A stretch of DNA of 64,000 nucleotides from Gracilaria gracilis (taxonomy: Eukaryota > Rhodophyta > Florideophyceae > Gracilariales > Gracilariaceae). The notes beneath the pieces were generated by a model. That model did no database searches and was not told the DNA's origin. It saw only the letters and a list, made by a program, of their open reading frames with translations. Positions within the stretch are counted from its first letter, which is position 1. Every line of letters begins with the position of its first letter. Positions 42,369 through 51,565 of this stretch are shown here, piece by piece. The DNA lies in NCBI GenBank assembly GCA_030374805.1, contig JARGSG010000017.1, positions 434,001 to 498,000 of the forward strand, written 5' to 3'. A program made the position numbers and the translations under genes.

Positions 42369-44621
42369 TCATTTCGCCTGCCACTTACGCCCCAGACTGC
42401 GTGAGATTGCGTTTGCTAAAGCGCTCATCGTCGACCTCTTCGTTGGCGATATCGCTCCCGTCTCCTGCTGCCGCTCCGCGTCATGCTGCTCGCCCTCCAA
42501 AGTATGCACCTCCGCCTCGCGCTTTTGTCGTGACTTCTTCTTCTTCCTTCGCTCACTGCCATCTCCCTCGCTCTTCTCACGCTTCCGTTTCTTCTTCTTC
42601 CTCTCGCTTTTTTCATGCAAACTGCGTTTAAATGAACCGTCTTCTTTTTCTTCCCTCCTCGTCTTTTTCTTGCTACTCTCACCCTCTGTGACCTCCGTCT
42701 CACCTTCCCTAGAATCCTTCCCGGTGTCCGCCCTCTGCGTTTTGACTGCGACATCCCCGTTCATAGTCACAACACTTCTCTCTCTTCCCTGCACCTGAGT
42801 GCGAAACTGAACCTGGCCGTCCCTCAGAGGCTCGCTCTTCGTCTCTGCTGATTGTTGCGACACCAGCGGTGCAAGATTCACAGCCTCTAATGCTGACTCA
42901 TACTTAGTGGATATCACACGGTTCTCAGACGAATTTCTTTCCTCCGCGTTCTTGTCACCTATTTCCTTCGCGTCCAATGCGATGCGTTGCTTCTCGGGTG
43001 TGCCATCACCTTGTGGCGAAGCCATGCTCTTTGAAGAACTTTGCGTTTTGTTGGCTTCACTCTGCTGACTTTCTCTGTAGCTCTCACTGAGATCATAGTT
43101 GTGACGCTTTCGTTTCTCCTTGCTCTTGTGCTTCTTCTTTTCTTTATCAGCTCGCTTTGTTTTGTCCTTTTCTTTATCCTTTCGCTTCTCCTTGTCTTTG
43201 CTCTTCTTCTTTTTCTTCACCTCGGTGAGACCCAAATGAGCACCTTTGGACTCAACCTCAGGTTCAACATTGTGCACCTCCAGCAAAGAATCTGAGTGTC
43301 GTCTCTTCTTTTTCCGTTTCGAACTCGGTGTACCGTGCTTCTCTTTCTCTTCTTTGTTCCTCTTGCGCTTTCTGTCATGCTTGCCCTTGCGACGCTTATC
43401 CTTGCTTTTCTCTTCGCTTCGCTCAGACTCTTGAGATTTTTGCACCGTAGCCGGAGTTTCAGAGACAAGTTGTAGTTCGTGCTTCTGTCGTATTCTGGCC
43501 TGTACCGGACTTACAACATTAGTGTTCTCTCCGTCAGCGGCACTGTGAGTTTCCTCGTTTCGTTCGCGTTCTGCAGTTTGAGCACCGTCTCGGTGCTCTG
43601 TAGTATGTACAGCGTTCTGTGATTCATGTTCTTCGATATCTACCCTCCCTTCTTGTTGTTCAACTGGCATTTGATCCGGTGAATCGCCATCGTCATCCTC
43701 TGAAAAGATCGTGTGCTGCGCTGGAGTCTGTGTGATGTTGCTGGGTTCCGCTGCTGCAACACCAATAGCTTGCTGTCCCAGAGGCTGTGTGGGGAGCGTG
43801 TCTGGTTGAGTTTGTTTAGCAATTATTAAGTTGGGGTTGACGGGCGCAAGCGCATCGCCAAAGGAGGAGTCACCGGCGAAGAGCAATTGCTCCGCATCGC
43901 GCTGGGATAGGCGCTTCGCTCTCTCCATGGAGGAGCGTTTGGTGACGTTAAGCACGTCGACATTGGGTGCATCAATATCCTCATGGCGCTCTGCCTGTTG
44001 CGGTGATACGAACTGGCCGGGAACTTCTTCGGGCGGTGAAAGAAGGCCCAACGAATCTGGAGGGATTGGTTCGTAGCACAAACTATCATCAAGAGATGCT
44101 AAGATCTGAAACAGACCTTCTCGCGTGGCTTTTGTGTCCGTCACGACAAATCGAATCTGTCGGCCCACGGTGAGGTTGTCTTCCGGCGCAGCATCATGAT
44201 CGGATCTGGTCCATTGATGAGGCCGATTGGTGTCATAATGAAACTTATTACGCACAGCATGCAAAGGAAGCACCACATGAAACGTGCGAAATACGCGTAG
44301 CGCAAGATGATCCGGGCCGACATAGTTGATAACGCCCACCATAACCGAGCCGACAGGCGGGTTAAAAAGCAACAATCTCAGCCGCCCCGCCACATGTGCA
44401 AACGGCGAAGCATCGATAAAAGTTGGACAGCCTAGCAACTTCAGCGGCCCGATGTGCGCCACCACCACGCCCTTGAGGCTGTGGTTGTAGCGCATGAGCA
44501 GATTTTCAAACGCCGCCTGCGTCGCGGATGATACGGGGTCCACCAACTGCGAGGGGCTTAACGCCAGATGGACGCGAGCGTCCACCCGCCTCCATACCGC
44601 GCGGAGTGGAGGTGAAGGCAT
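42369..44621 (-). CDS. RPA43: RNA polymerase I subunit RPA43-like protein with a long charged tail
   Basis: 750 residues from the ATG at 44621; the frame is open further upstream but the family homology starts with VWRRVDARVHLALSP. Residues 1-190 match RPA43/RPB7-type subunits: LLMRYNHSLKGVVVAHIGP (tip domain), then an OB-fold part with VMVGVINYVGPDHLALRVF and RQIRFVVTDTKATREGLFQI. In Pol I this subunit forms the stalk with RPA14 and binds Rrn3/TIF-IA. From residue 200 to the end the protein is low-complexity: acidic first, then Lys/Glu/Arg-rich blocks (KKKKKSKDKEKRKDKEKDK) much longer than in fungi or animals, but comparable in kind to the basic tail of human RPA43. Probably nucleolar. Divergent from the dioxygenase gene. 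Confidence 0.75.
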   Translation of the reverse strand: MPSPPLRAVWRRVDARVHLALSPSQLVDPVSSATQAAFENLLMRYNHSLKGVVVAHIGPLKLLGCPTFIDASPFAHVAGRLRLLLFNPPVGSVMVGVINYVGPDHLALRVFRTFHVVLPLHAVRNKFHYDTNRPHQWTRSDHDAAPEDNLTVGRQIRFVVTDTKATREGLFQILASLDDSLCYEPIPPDSLGLLSPPEEVPGQFVSPQQAERHEDIDAPNVDVLNVTKRSSMERAKRLSQRDAEQLLFAGDSSFGDALAPVNPNLIIAKQTQPDTLPTQPLGQQAIGVAAAEPSNITQTPAQHTIFSEDDDGDSPDQMPVEQQEGRVDIEEHESQNAVHTTEHRDGAQTAERERNEETHSAADGENTNVVSPVQARIRQKHELQLVSETPATVQKSQESERSEEKSKDKRRKGKHDRKRKRNKEEKEKHGTPSSKRKKKRRHSDSLLEVHNVEPEVESKGAHLGLTEVKKKKKSKDKEKRKDKEKDKTKRADKEKKKHKSKEKRKRHNYDLSESYRESQQSEANKTQSSSKSMASPQGDGTPEKQRIALDAKEIGDKNAEERNSSENRVISTKYESALEAVNLAPLVSQQSAETKSEPLRDGQVQFRTQVQGRERSVVTMNGDVAVKTQRADTGKDSREGETEVTEGESSKKKTRREEKEDGSFKRSLHEKSERKKKKRKREKSEGDGSERRKKKKSRQKREAEVHTLEGEQHDAERQQETGAISPTKRSTMSALANAISRSLGRKWQAK

Positions 44622-45055
44622 TTTCGGGCGCTTCGTCCACCGCGGTCGTCGTCCCTCGCACGCTGTTTGTCGAACGGAAGCGGTGACGAAGATGCGGCCG
44701 ATGGGAAGGTCGCACTCATACTGTACCTTCGTACTGTATCTACAATACCAACGGTACCGTAAGCACTGGTGCGTGCGTGCGGCACACGTGTTGAAAGCCT
44801 TTGCGCTGCATAACTCTACCTCGCAGTTGAGGTAACATTTACGGTGCACACGTGCGTATTGGTGCATCCATCTGCATCTATCCTTCTCACCAAGTCTCGC
44901 TCCCCGAGCCAGATCTATTACGCGAACATATCTACTGCTACAGTCGTAAAGCTCACGGTCGTTTTGAGACGGGCGTCGTTGCTTGCCGCCCGGCTACCGT
45001 TGGTACCGACTGTAGAAGCTCGTCCACGTGCTCTTTGTGGAGCCTCGTTGTCGTC
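44622..45055. promoter_or_regulatory. Shared divergent promoter region of RPA43 and the thiol dioxygenase gene
   Basis: 434 bp between the two chosen ATG codons. No strong TATA motif. Both flanking frames stay open into it (to 44867 minus and from 44852 plus) but without homology, so the starts chosen leave this as leader sequence. Confidence 0.35.
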
Positions 45056-45908
45056 ATGGGTCGGCTTCGTGCCTTCATCTCGTCGATTGCGCCGCGATTC
45101 GTGCGCTCCCGGACGACGGTACCGCGTTGCTCGTTGCATCATGTAGCAGATGTCGCTAACACCATCGTGCAACACGCACGGGGTGCGTCTCCAGGTAAGC
45201 AGCTGACGCTTAGTGAGGGCCAGATTAATGAGATGCTTCATGCTGTCAATGCGATGAATCCGGATGATCTTGTCATTGATAAGCAACGCTTCATCGAGGA
45301 AGCCAAGAGTTGCGAAGACTTCCAATCCGTCGTTGTTGTCCCCGTGTCGGAGAATGAGAACTATGCTATCGCCGTGTTTGTCATCCCGCCGGGAAGATTT
45401 ATTCCCTTACATGATCACCCACATATGTACGTTTTCTCGCGTGTGCTGTGGGGAGAACTTAAGGTCAAGGCATATGACATCTTTCCTGCTGACTCCGCCT
45501 CGCTTGCGGACGGCCAGTTGTTTGCGAAGGAGAACGATGTGCAACTTGTTCGTGGTCATTATGTCAAGATGCTCTCCCCAACGTCGGGCAACGTGCATTC
45601 TTTTGTTGCTTCAGAATGGACTGCTGTGTTTGATGTACTGCTCCCGCCTTATGATTCTGAAGAAAACAGAGACTGCACCTACTACGAAGCTGTGCCCCTT
45701 GACCAATCTCAAAAGCATGAGCAAGCTGACGTCATTTTGAAGGTATGGTTCAGCGCCATGTCCGTTTTCTCTTTACTCGCCATCCAACTCATTAACACGA
45801 ACCCTTTTATCTTGTTTTGTCAATTTCTAAACAAATGTTCAGGAGACCCCGTGTCCGGATTCCTTCAACACCATTGGGTCGCCATACTTGGGTAGGAAAA
45901 TCAACTAG
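45056..45908 (+). CDS. Plant cysteine oxidase/cysteamine dioxygenase-type thiol dioxygenase, one intron
   Basis: Start ATG at 45056 (MGRLRAFISS), followed by a basic, Ser-rich head that could be a targeting peptide. Exon 1 ends at 45742 (ADVILK), a 100-bp intron runs from GTATGG to TTCAG (45743-45842), and exon 2 (45843-45908) adds ETPCPDSFNTIGSPYLG, the conserved C-terminal block of the family. The non-haem iron site is visible: H-x-H in PLHDHPHMYVFSRVLWGELKV and the third His in SGNVHSFVA. These enzymes oxidise N-terminal Cys of proteins, or cysteamine, with O2; in plants they act as oxygen sensors in the N-degron pathway. About 250 residues. The stop overlaps the stop of the convergent ferredoxin gene. 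Confidence 0.85.
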
Positions 45909-46660
45909 TCCTCCAATTCCTTCAGCTTCATCTCTTTATGACCCCAAAACCCCGCATACTTCTCCACAGTAACGTCATTATCGGCCACTCTGATTTGGCA
46001 CGCCAATCTCAATCGTCGTTCTGTTGTATTCCGCATATTATGTGGCGGGAGAGACAATCTTGCCTTTTCTCTCACCGAAATTGTTGAAGGTTCTACAGTT
46101 CCATCAACCACTGAAACCGCACATGTGCCACACGTACCAAGCCCCTTGCAATTAATAAGCAACCCCCCGTTGTGCGGATGATTCCCGCTACGAATGAGCG
46201 CTGTGCGAAGCTTTTCGCCCCTTGTAGCAGGGATTTTGCGTCCGCGGTATGTTACCACCGCAGCCTTATCGGCATCGCACATCATTGGTTTGATGCCTTG
46301 AAGTTTTTCTTTGTTACCCCAACATGGTACGTTTGATGTAAAAGCTACTCGCCAACTTGTGCCTTCGCCGCTGCTTGTAAGCATATCCGGAATGCTGGCG
46401 CGCTTGCGCGCTTGCCTGTTGCCAAACATTTTTATCATTCCTTGGCCGTCAGACTGTTGTTTGATGTTGGTATCCACGCAGGGTTGTGCGAAAGGGTTGA
46501 GAATTGTATATCCTTCGAACTCCTTTGGAACAACGAACGAACGAACGAACGAGCGGTGTTGCTTCCAAGTCGAAAGCCTTTTCGGGAGCAGAATGGCGTT
46601 TCTATGTTTTTGCACGGTATGGTTTCGAATATTATCCACCACCCGTGCGAATGATTGCAA
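45905..46660 (-). CDS. [2Fe-2S] ferredoxin-like protein, probably organellar
   Basis: The frame is open from 46660 to the TAG at 45905-45907. No ATG lies at the upstream limit; the first in-frame ATG is at about residue 75 (GMIKMFGN), so either translation starts there or a short 5' exon is missing. Residues about 140-250 are the ferredoxin domain: VTYRGRKIPATRGEKL, then the cluster ligands in INCKGLGTCGTCAV and the distal LACQIRV. The first spacing is C-x5-C-x2-C rather than the usual C-x4-C-x2-C of photosynthetic ferredoxin. It resembles ferredoxin-like subunits of plastid complexes more than soluble PetF. A CGAA microsatellite at about 46,529-46,550 encodes Arg/Ser/Phe/Val repeats in the head. 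Convergent with the dioxygenase gene. Confidence 0.7.
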   Translation of the reverse strand: MQSFARVVDNIRNHTVQKHRNAILLPKRLSTWKQHRSFVRSFVVPKEFEGYTILNPFAQPCVDTNIKQQSDGQGMIKMFGNRQARKRASIPDMLTSSGEGTSWRVAFTSNVPCWGNKEKLQGIKPMMCDADKAAVVTYRGRKIPATRGEKLRTALIRSGNHPHNGGLLINCKGLGTCGTCAVSVVDGTVEPSTISVREKARLSLPPHNMRNTTERRLRLACQIRVADNDVTVEKYAGFWGHKEMKLKELED

Positions 46661-48058
46661 GTCGCACTGAAGTAAATTTTATGACCAGTAAGTTTCTACT
46701 GTACGATAGGATAACCAAGGGAAGGTCACCTCTAATTTTATGGGCAGGGCGCGATACCGATTCTAGTAACTTCATGTACGAACTAATTATGTAAGGATTC
46801 ATAGAATCATCGACAGATGTGATAGACGTAATAATGTAGAATGAATGGGACTCCTGGGACATTACAGGATCGCCTCAAGAGATAAAATCTCTAGCAGCAA
46901 TCCTATGCGAGATAAAACCTCTTGGAGCGATACATTGAGCCCCATCCGCAGGAAACGAAGCTCTCTCACGTTAATCCTCAAGATCAATGCAATTATGATT
47001 GGCAAAGAACAGTAGCTATGAAGATTCTCTCTCTTTTAAATGTACGCTAGCGTAGTTTTAGGGTACCCTAAACCATTTCTGTCGAAAGAGACGTCTTCTC
47101 TCTGCACAACGTAAGCGAGGGGTGCCAGCCTAGCACCCTCTCTAGCCACTTTCTGATTATCTGCTCTACACGAAGCCCTTTCCCATTTCGGATAGGAGTA
47201 AGGTAAAATTGCCTCGACAAAGTCCTTTTCGACATCTTAGGACAAAATGCAGCAAAAGCTTAGCATTAACGAATGAAGGGCCCAGGTCTCATCTAAAAGA
47301 TGTGGTAGTCATTTCAGTTGCTTGGCCCTGTGCAGAAAAGCCCTCAGTTTGCCGTTAATCCTGTCGTGTTCCAGACCACGTCAGCTTCAGCACAACCAAG
47401 CTCAACGTGATTCCCAGAGAGAGATTGGCAAGCTCTCCCCGGGAGAAAAGGTTGTCGCAGGGGCGTATTTGTGACTGACTATTTTCATGTACCTCTCAGC
47501 CAGTAGTCATAAACGTGCTACGCCGCGTAGTCACATTCCTGTAGAAACATTCAGAAACGAAGTTTAAACTTATTAGGGGAAACAAAACGGTAGTCATTCT
47601 GACGAAAGAGGCAAAAACAGTCAGTCACAAATACGACCCTGGGTTGTCGCTTGTGTAGGATAGGGGGAGATTTGTTAGCGTAGCAACGTCGCCAGGCTAC
47701 CACAGGCAAGAAGAAAGTCAGTCCAATTCCGCACGAACCACAAAAGTTCTTGGCCCTTCTGTATAGAGAAAGATTCATCTGAGGCAATACCGTGATTTAG
47801 TATTGAAAACACAAGGAAGAAGAGAATATACTTTTCCCGAGAGTGAAAAGAATGATCTTTCACGAGCTTCAGAACTTAACTGCAAAACTGCACTTGCACG
47901 TAGGGTTGAACTTGTGTTTCATTATTGTATACAAACCGAAAGTTTGGAAAACTTCAAGTCGTTTCGTAGCGAAACGCTCCAGCGGTTAAAACCACCCTAG
48001 AGAGTCTCTAGAATGCAATCGATTGTATTGGCAATCGATTGCAATCGGCGATGTGCAA

Positions 48059-48139
48059 GCGTCAATTGCTGTATGATTCCACAATCAATTATAGATTAGA
48101 ACATCTTTATAGATTGCCATTGCGATTGCCAATTGACGC
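48059..48139. repeat. 81-bp foldback with 10-bp arms
   Basis: GCGTCAATTG at 48059-48068 and its reverse complement at 48130-48139. Just left of it CAATCGATTG, itself a palindrome, occurs twice (48,016-48,045). It may be a short TIR remnant; no target duplication was recognised. Confidence 0.6.
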
Positions 48140-48260
48140 TCCGTTTACACTACACACGCCCTATGTCACAGATATCGAAAAACGCAACATAATGCAATGT
48201 TTATACCAGGGCCGTATTTATGACTGACTATGGCGAAAAAGTTCACGACTTTGAGTGACT

Positions 48261-48285
48261 GACTACTGCTATAGTAGCAGTAGTC
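48261..48285. repeat. Perfect 25-nt palindrome
   Basis: Arms GACTACTGCTA and TAGCAGTAGTC around TAG. Confidence 0.85.
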
Positions 48286-49988
48286 AAAAAAAGTAGCCAA
48301 GGTAGTCACAAATGTCTACAATAGCCTTCTGAAGCCAACTTACGAACAATATGCGCCGTGAAATGATGCGTTCACTTCTTCATGATATCAGATTTTTGTT
48401 TTAACCGGCCGCCGTTCATCATCCAAAACTGTGCTTCTTTCTTTGAAAGCCTCTCCACAAATTTTTATATTCAACTCTGGTACCATTTTTTCCCAGCTGT
48501 TTTGCAGTCATGTCTGAGACAATGTTCTCTTCTTTCGATACTCCCAAAAACCCTGGAAGTGAAGACCCCCATACTGCCTTTTTAAAGGGGTAAACTGTGT
48601 ACGTCATTTTCATCAAAACAAAAACCAAATCACGCGGGTAATAACAAACTCAAAGAAGGACAAAACAAATGCTAGGGAGTACAAGCCGAAAACAGCGAAA
48701 GATAATAATAAGTACGCAAAATGGCGAGTTCCGTGGTTGACTTGTGTTGATACGTCAAAGCAAAGCATATAGGCGACAATCAAGGCTGAAAACAATGAAT
48801 TTACTACCAAATGTTTGTTGACGGACCATGGGTGCAAATATAGCATAGTTATAAGAGGCAAAGGATCCCGAAAAAGAACGGCAAACTGAGACTGTATTGA
48901 CGGAGGTGCGAAAATGGGCCGCCGATAAATTAGAAACTTTAAAGGTGTTTGGTGGCAAAAAGAAGAACAGTATCTGCTAAAAAATAGTGGGTGATTGCCT
49001 AAGAAAGTTAGAAAAAGACAACAAATAAAGAAAAAATAAGATTGATAGCATTTTTAAAGAAGTGTCTTCAAAAAGAAGTTGTCTGCCCGAGTTGGGTTTA
49101 TCGTGCCGCTTTAACTTGGGGATTTAAATAGACTCGCGCTAAATTTTATACTCCCGGTAAGTATAAATACTTTGACTCTTTTGCCATTACATTATACATT
49201 GTCATCGAAGGTATATCAACGATCAGTTGGAGCGAAAGGCTTTAATGATCCTTGCGCTTGGCCCATAACTGGTGCAGGCTGCTGAATCGCGCAGTGCGGA
49301 GGAATGTGAGACGAAGAGCGCGCAAGGCAAAAACAAGCCGCATGGACCAGAAAGGCCTAAGTCTAGTATTTCTCTCTTTCATTCTTTCTTCTTCCTCGGG
49401 TCTGCTGGCCTTCTTTAGCAGACCCTTTTCTTGAGTATCTATCGGGCCATCCGCCGAGATTCAGGAAACAAAGCGAGCTGTCTGAATTACTCTCGACGTG
49501 AGCGCGCGGCGTCTGACGCAAGCAAGGCGAAGGCTACAGCAAAAACCGCTGCTGGCTCTCTGCGTGATGAAAGATACAGAGTCTATGATATCCCTCAATT
49601 TTGTCAGAAACTGCGGTAGATGTTGTCGACCAAACCATGATCTGCGGAGCAACATTGCTGCATTAGATCTGAGCCAACAGTAAAATGATTCAGCAGGCTG
49701 CACGCGGGATAGTAGTGCGATGTGAAGAAGCACAGCCAGTTCTAAGGTCGCCGGCGCAAGAGCATGATTTCTGCACAGCCGCGCGCACATTGTCAGCCAT
49801 ATGCCCTGATCATCTCTAGCCGTTTACGACGCGTCCCTTTCACGCCCAGTCCACCGATCTATTGAACGGGTGGGGCTACGGCATTATGGCGTATTGGTGT
49901 TGCTGTTCTACCGATCTAGTGATCGGACGGGACCAGCACCCAACTACAGCTTTCACCTGTTGCAAAGTGAGAGCGGCGACAAAACAAA

Positions 49989-50777
49989 ATGTCTCAGAAG
50001 TGTCCCATAGGTCTCGCGGGCTGTTGGCGTGCGGGTTGCAGATTCCATAGTGCGCCTGCGCATAGAGAGCGCATATTTTGTCCTTGTGAAAAAGTATCCG
50101 GCGAAATGAGTCGCAATATTGAAACGATTGAAAGGCGGGTTCTGTGGCATTCTGGAGGTTGTCAACCGAAGAAAAGATGGGATGTAAGTGAACTTGCTGC
50201 CCACAAAGGATACAGGGAGATTGTGAAAACACGCCGTCGGCGGTTTGAGCGAGCACAACGAACTGTGTACATCTCCTCATAGCGTGTAGATCAGAGACTT
50301 GGATGCGACGAATGGTTCTTGCCTGCAATTTTAGGCATCACACGAGCATATATGAATGGGCGTGTCCTGTTCCGTGTAGAGCACTGCGACGGTAGCCACA
50401 AGACAATGTGTCTCGATCAGCTTCAACGATTTGCGGGGAGGTCGATTGCAGATTGGTGCCACGATCGGCCTGGTAAGAGTCTAAGTCATGGGAACGCGAA
50501 GAGGTTGGGCTTATATTTCGAAGCCAGCTCTGGCGAGGAGTGGACGGTCGACCCAATAATCTTTGTGCCGAATGACACTGTACTTCGGTCAGGTGACGGA
50601 GTCCAACGTGAGGAGGGTCCACGATATTACGCGCGTAACCATGATGAGCCCGTATGGGGATGGCATGAAGTGCGCGTGCACACATTTTGCGGCGTTGGAT
50701 TGGCTAATGCCCTGAGCTGTCAGGGGCTATGAAATGGTGGAATAAGCTGCGTTTTGAAGTATGATTCCCTCACGGAC
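49989..50777 (+). pseudogene. Left part of a reading frame interrupted by the LTR element
   Basis: Frame open from an ATG at 49989 with single in-frame stops at 50280 (TAG) and 50730 (TGA), reaching the target-site duplication (50773-50777). The product is not recognised. The first half is Cys/Arg-rich (IFCPCEKV, TRRRRFERAQR). The second has FRVEHCDGS, DWCHDRPGK and WTVDPIIFVPND. The same frame continues at 63,308 on the other side of the retrotransposon, allowing for the duplicated CGGAC. It is probably part of an older mobile element or a dispersed gene family rather than a single-copy gene. Confidence 0.5.
50773..50777. repeat. Target-site duplication CGGAC, left
   Basis: CGGAC directly precedes the left LTR and is repeated at 63308-63312 directly after the right LTR. 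Confidence 0.92.
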
Positions 50778-51565
50778 TGTAGTGCAATGCCCCAAAGGGG
50801 AAAGAACCACGAAGACGTTCGGGATCTCCCTCACACGAGGTAGCACAGCAAGCAGAACCCTTCCAGGGAATGACACGACAGAGTCGGTTTGTAAGGCCGA
50901 GGCCACCCTTCACGCCAGGCGTAGGAAGGTAAACCTGAAGGTTGGATCCGTGTAAACGATGTGTGTGTATCCTCAGATGAGGCGGTGTTTCCACAGAGGT
51001 GGCAAGCGTGGCCGAGTGCCAGCACAAGCCGCGGGTCGCGGAGAACAACCCGAAAAGAAAGGGGAAAAGACGGAGAAGTCACGAGAGTGACTAAGGAAAA
51101 CGGCAAAGCCGGGGGACACCTTATACAAGGGCGAAACGCGACAGTGGTTGGTAGAATACTCCCAAACTGGGTTCCTTTAGATGACGCAGGGTGGTTAGAC
51201 TACCGTATGCTACGGAGCCTTCCTCCTGATGGAGATAGAGGCGCTCGTAGGCGTGAAGTCTAGAGCTGAAACCCTTGTTGGGGGAGGTTTACTGGGTGCG
51301 GCGGCAGGGTCGCCGGCGCACTAAGTAGTGGCGCTCTCCCCAAAGGGAATTAAATAAACTAACTAAATTGACCCACATGCAGTGGTAATTACCCACCCTG
51401 TGTGGCACAACCTCCACGTGTATGTGGCCAACCTCCTGCACTCCACGTGTCACACGGACTTACCCACTCTAGTGGTCGCCACCCTATTCATATAGGTAGC
51501 TACCCGGTTCACCGGAATTATGAACAAGTCCCCACAGAATCCCCTCACGAGGGCGTTGCACTACA
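50778..51565 (-). repeat. 3' LTR (left on the plus strand)
   Basis: 788 bp. It aligns to 62520-63307 without gaps. Positions 50778-51275 are identical in the two copies; nine differences lie between 51276 and 51536. The part nearest the internal region contains the ATG of the antisense ORF at 51520. The minus-strand U3 end is at 51565. A 100-codon open frame present identically in both LTRs has no coding signature. Confidence 0.95.
51361..51520. repeat. Chain of mini-hairpins in the U3 part of the LTR
   Basis: Short dyads follow each other: CCACATGCAGTGG, CCACCCTGTGTGG, CCACGTGTATGTGG, CCCACTCTAGTGGTCG, CTATTCATATAG and CCGGTTCACCGG. Stems are 4-5 bp. The same chain is in the right LTR with a few substitutions, and several of the nine LTR differences fall in it. 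Confidence 0.55.

Larger units (their letters stand above)
46661..49988. other. Gene-free, AT-rich stretch
   Basis: No coding region I can support. Small structures only: an 81-bp foldback at 48059-48139, a perfect palindrome at 48261-48285, and repeated GACTGACTA words near 47,470 and 48,225. Short open frames at 49.25-49.79 kb, on both strands, do not resemble known proteins. Confidence 0.45.

Noticed and set aside
42340..43300. Long plus-strand frames opposite the RPA43 tail
   Set aside because: Ser/Phe/Leu-rich translations are the mirror of Lys/Glu/Arg repeats; no family resemblance.
50831..51263. Open frames of 90-100 codons in both LTRs
   Set aside because: Present identically because the LTRs are identical there; no start context, homology or codon character.
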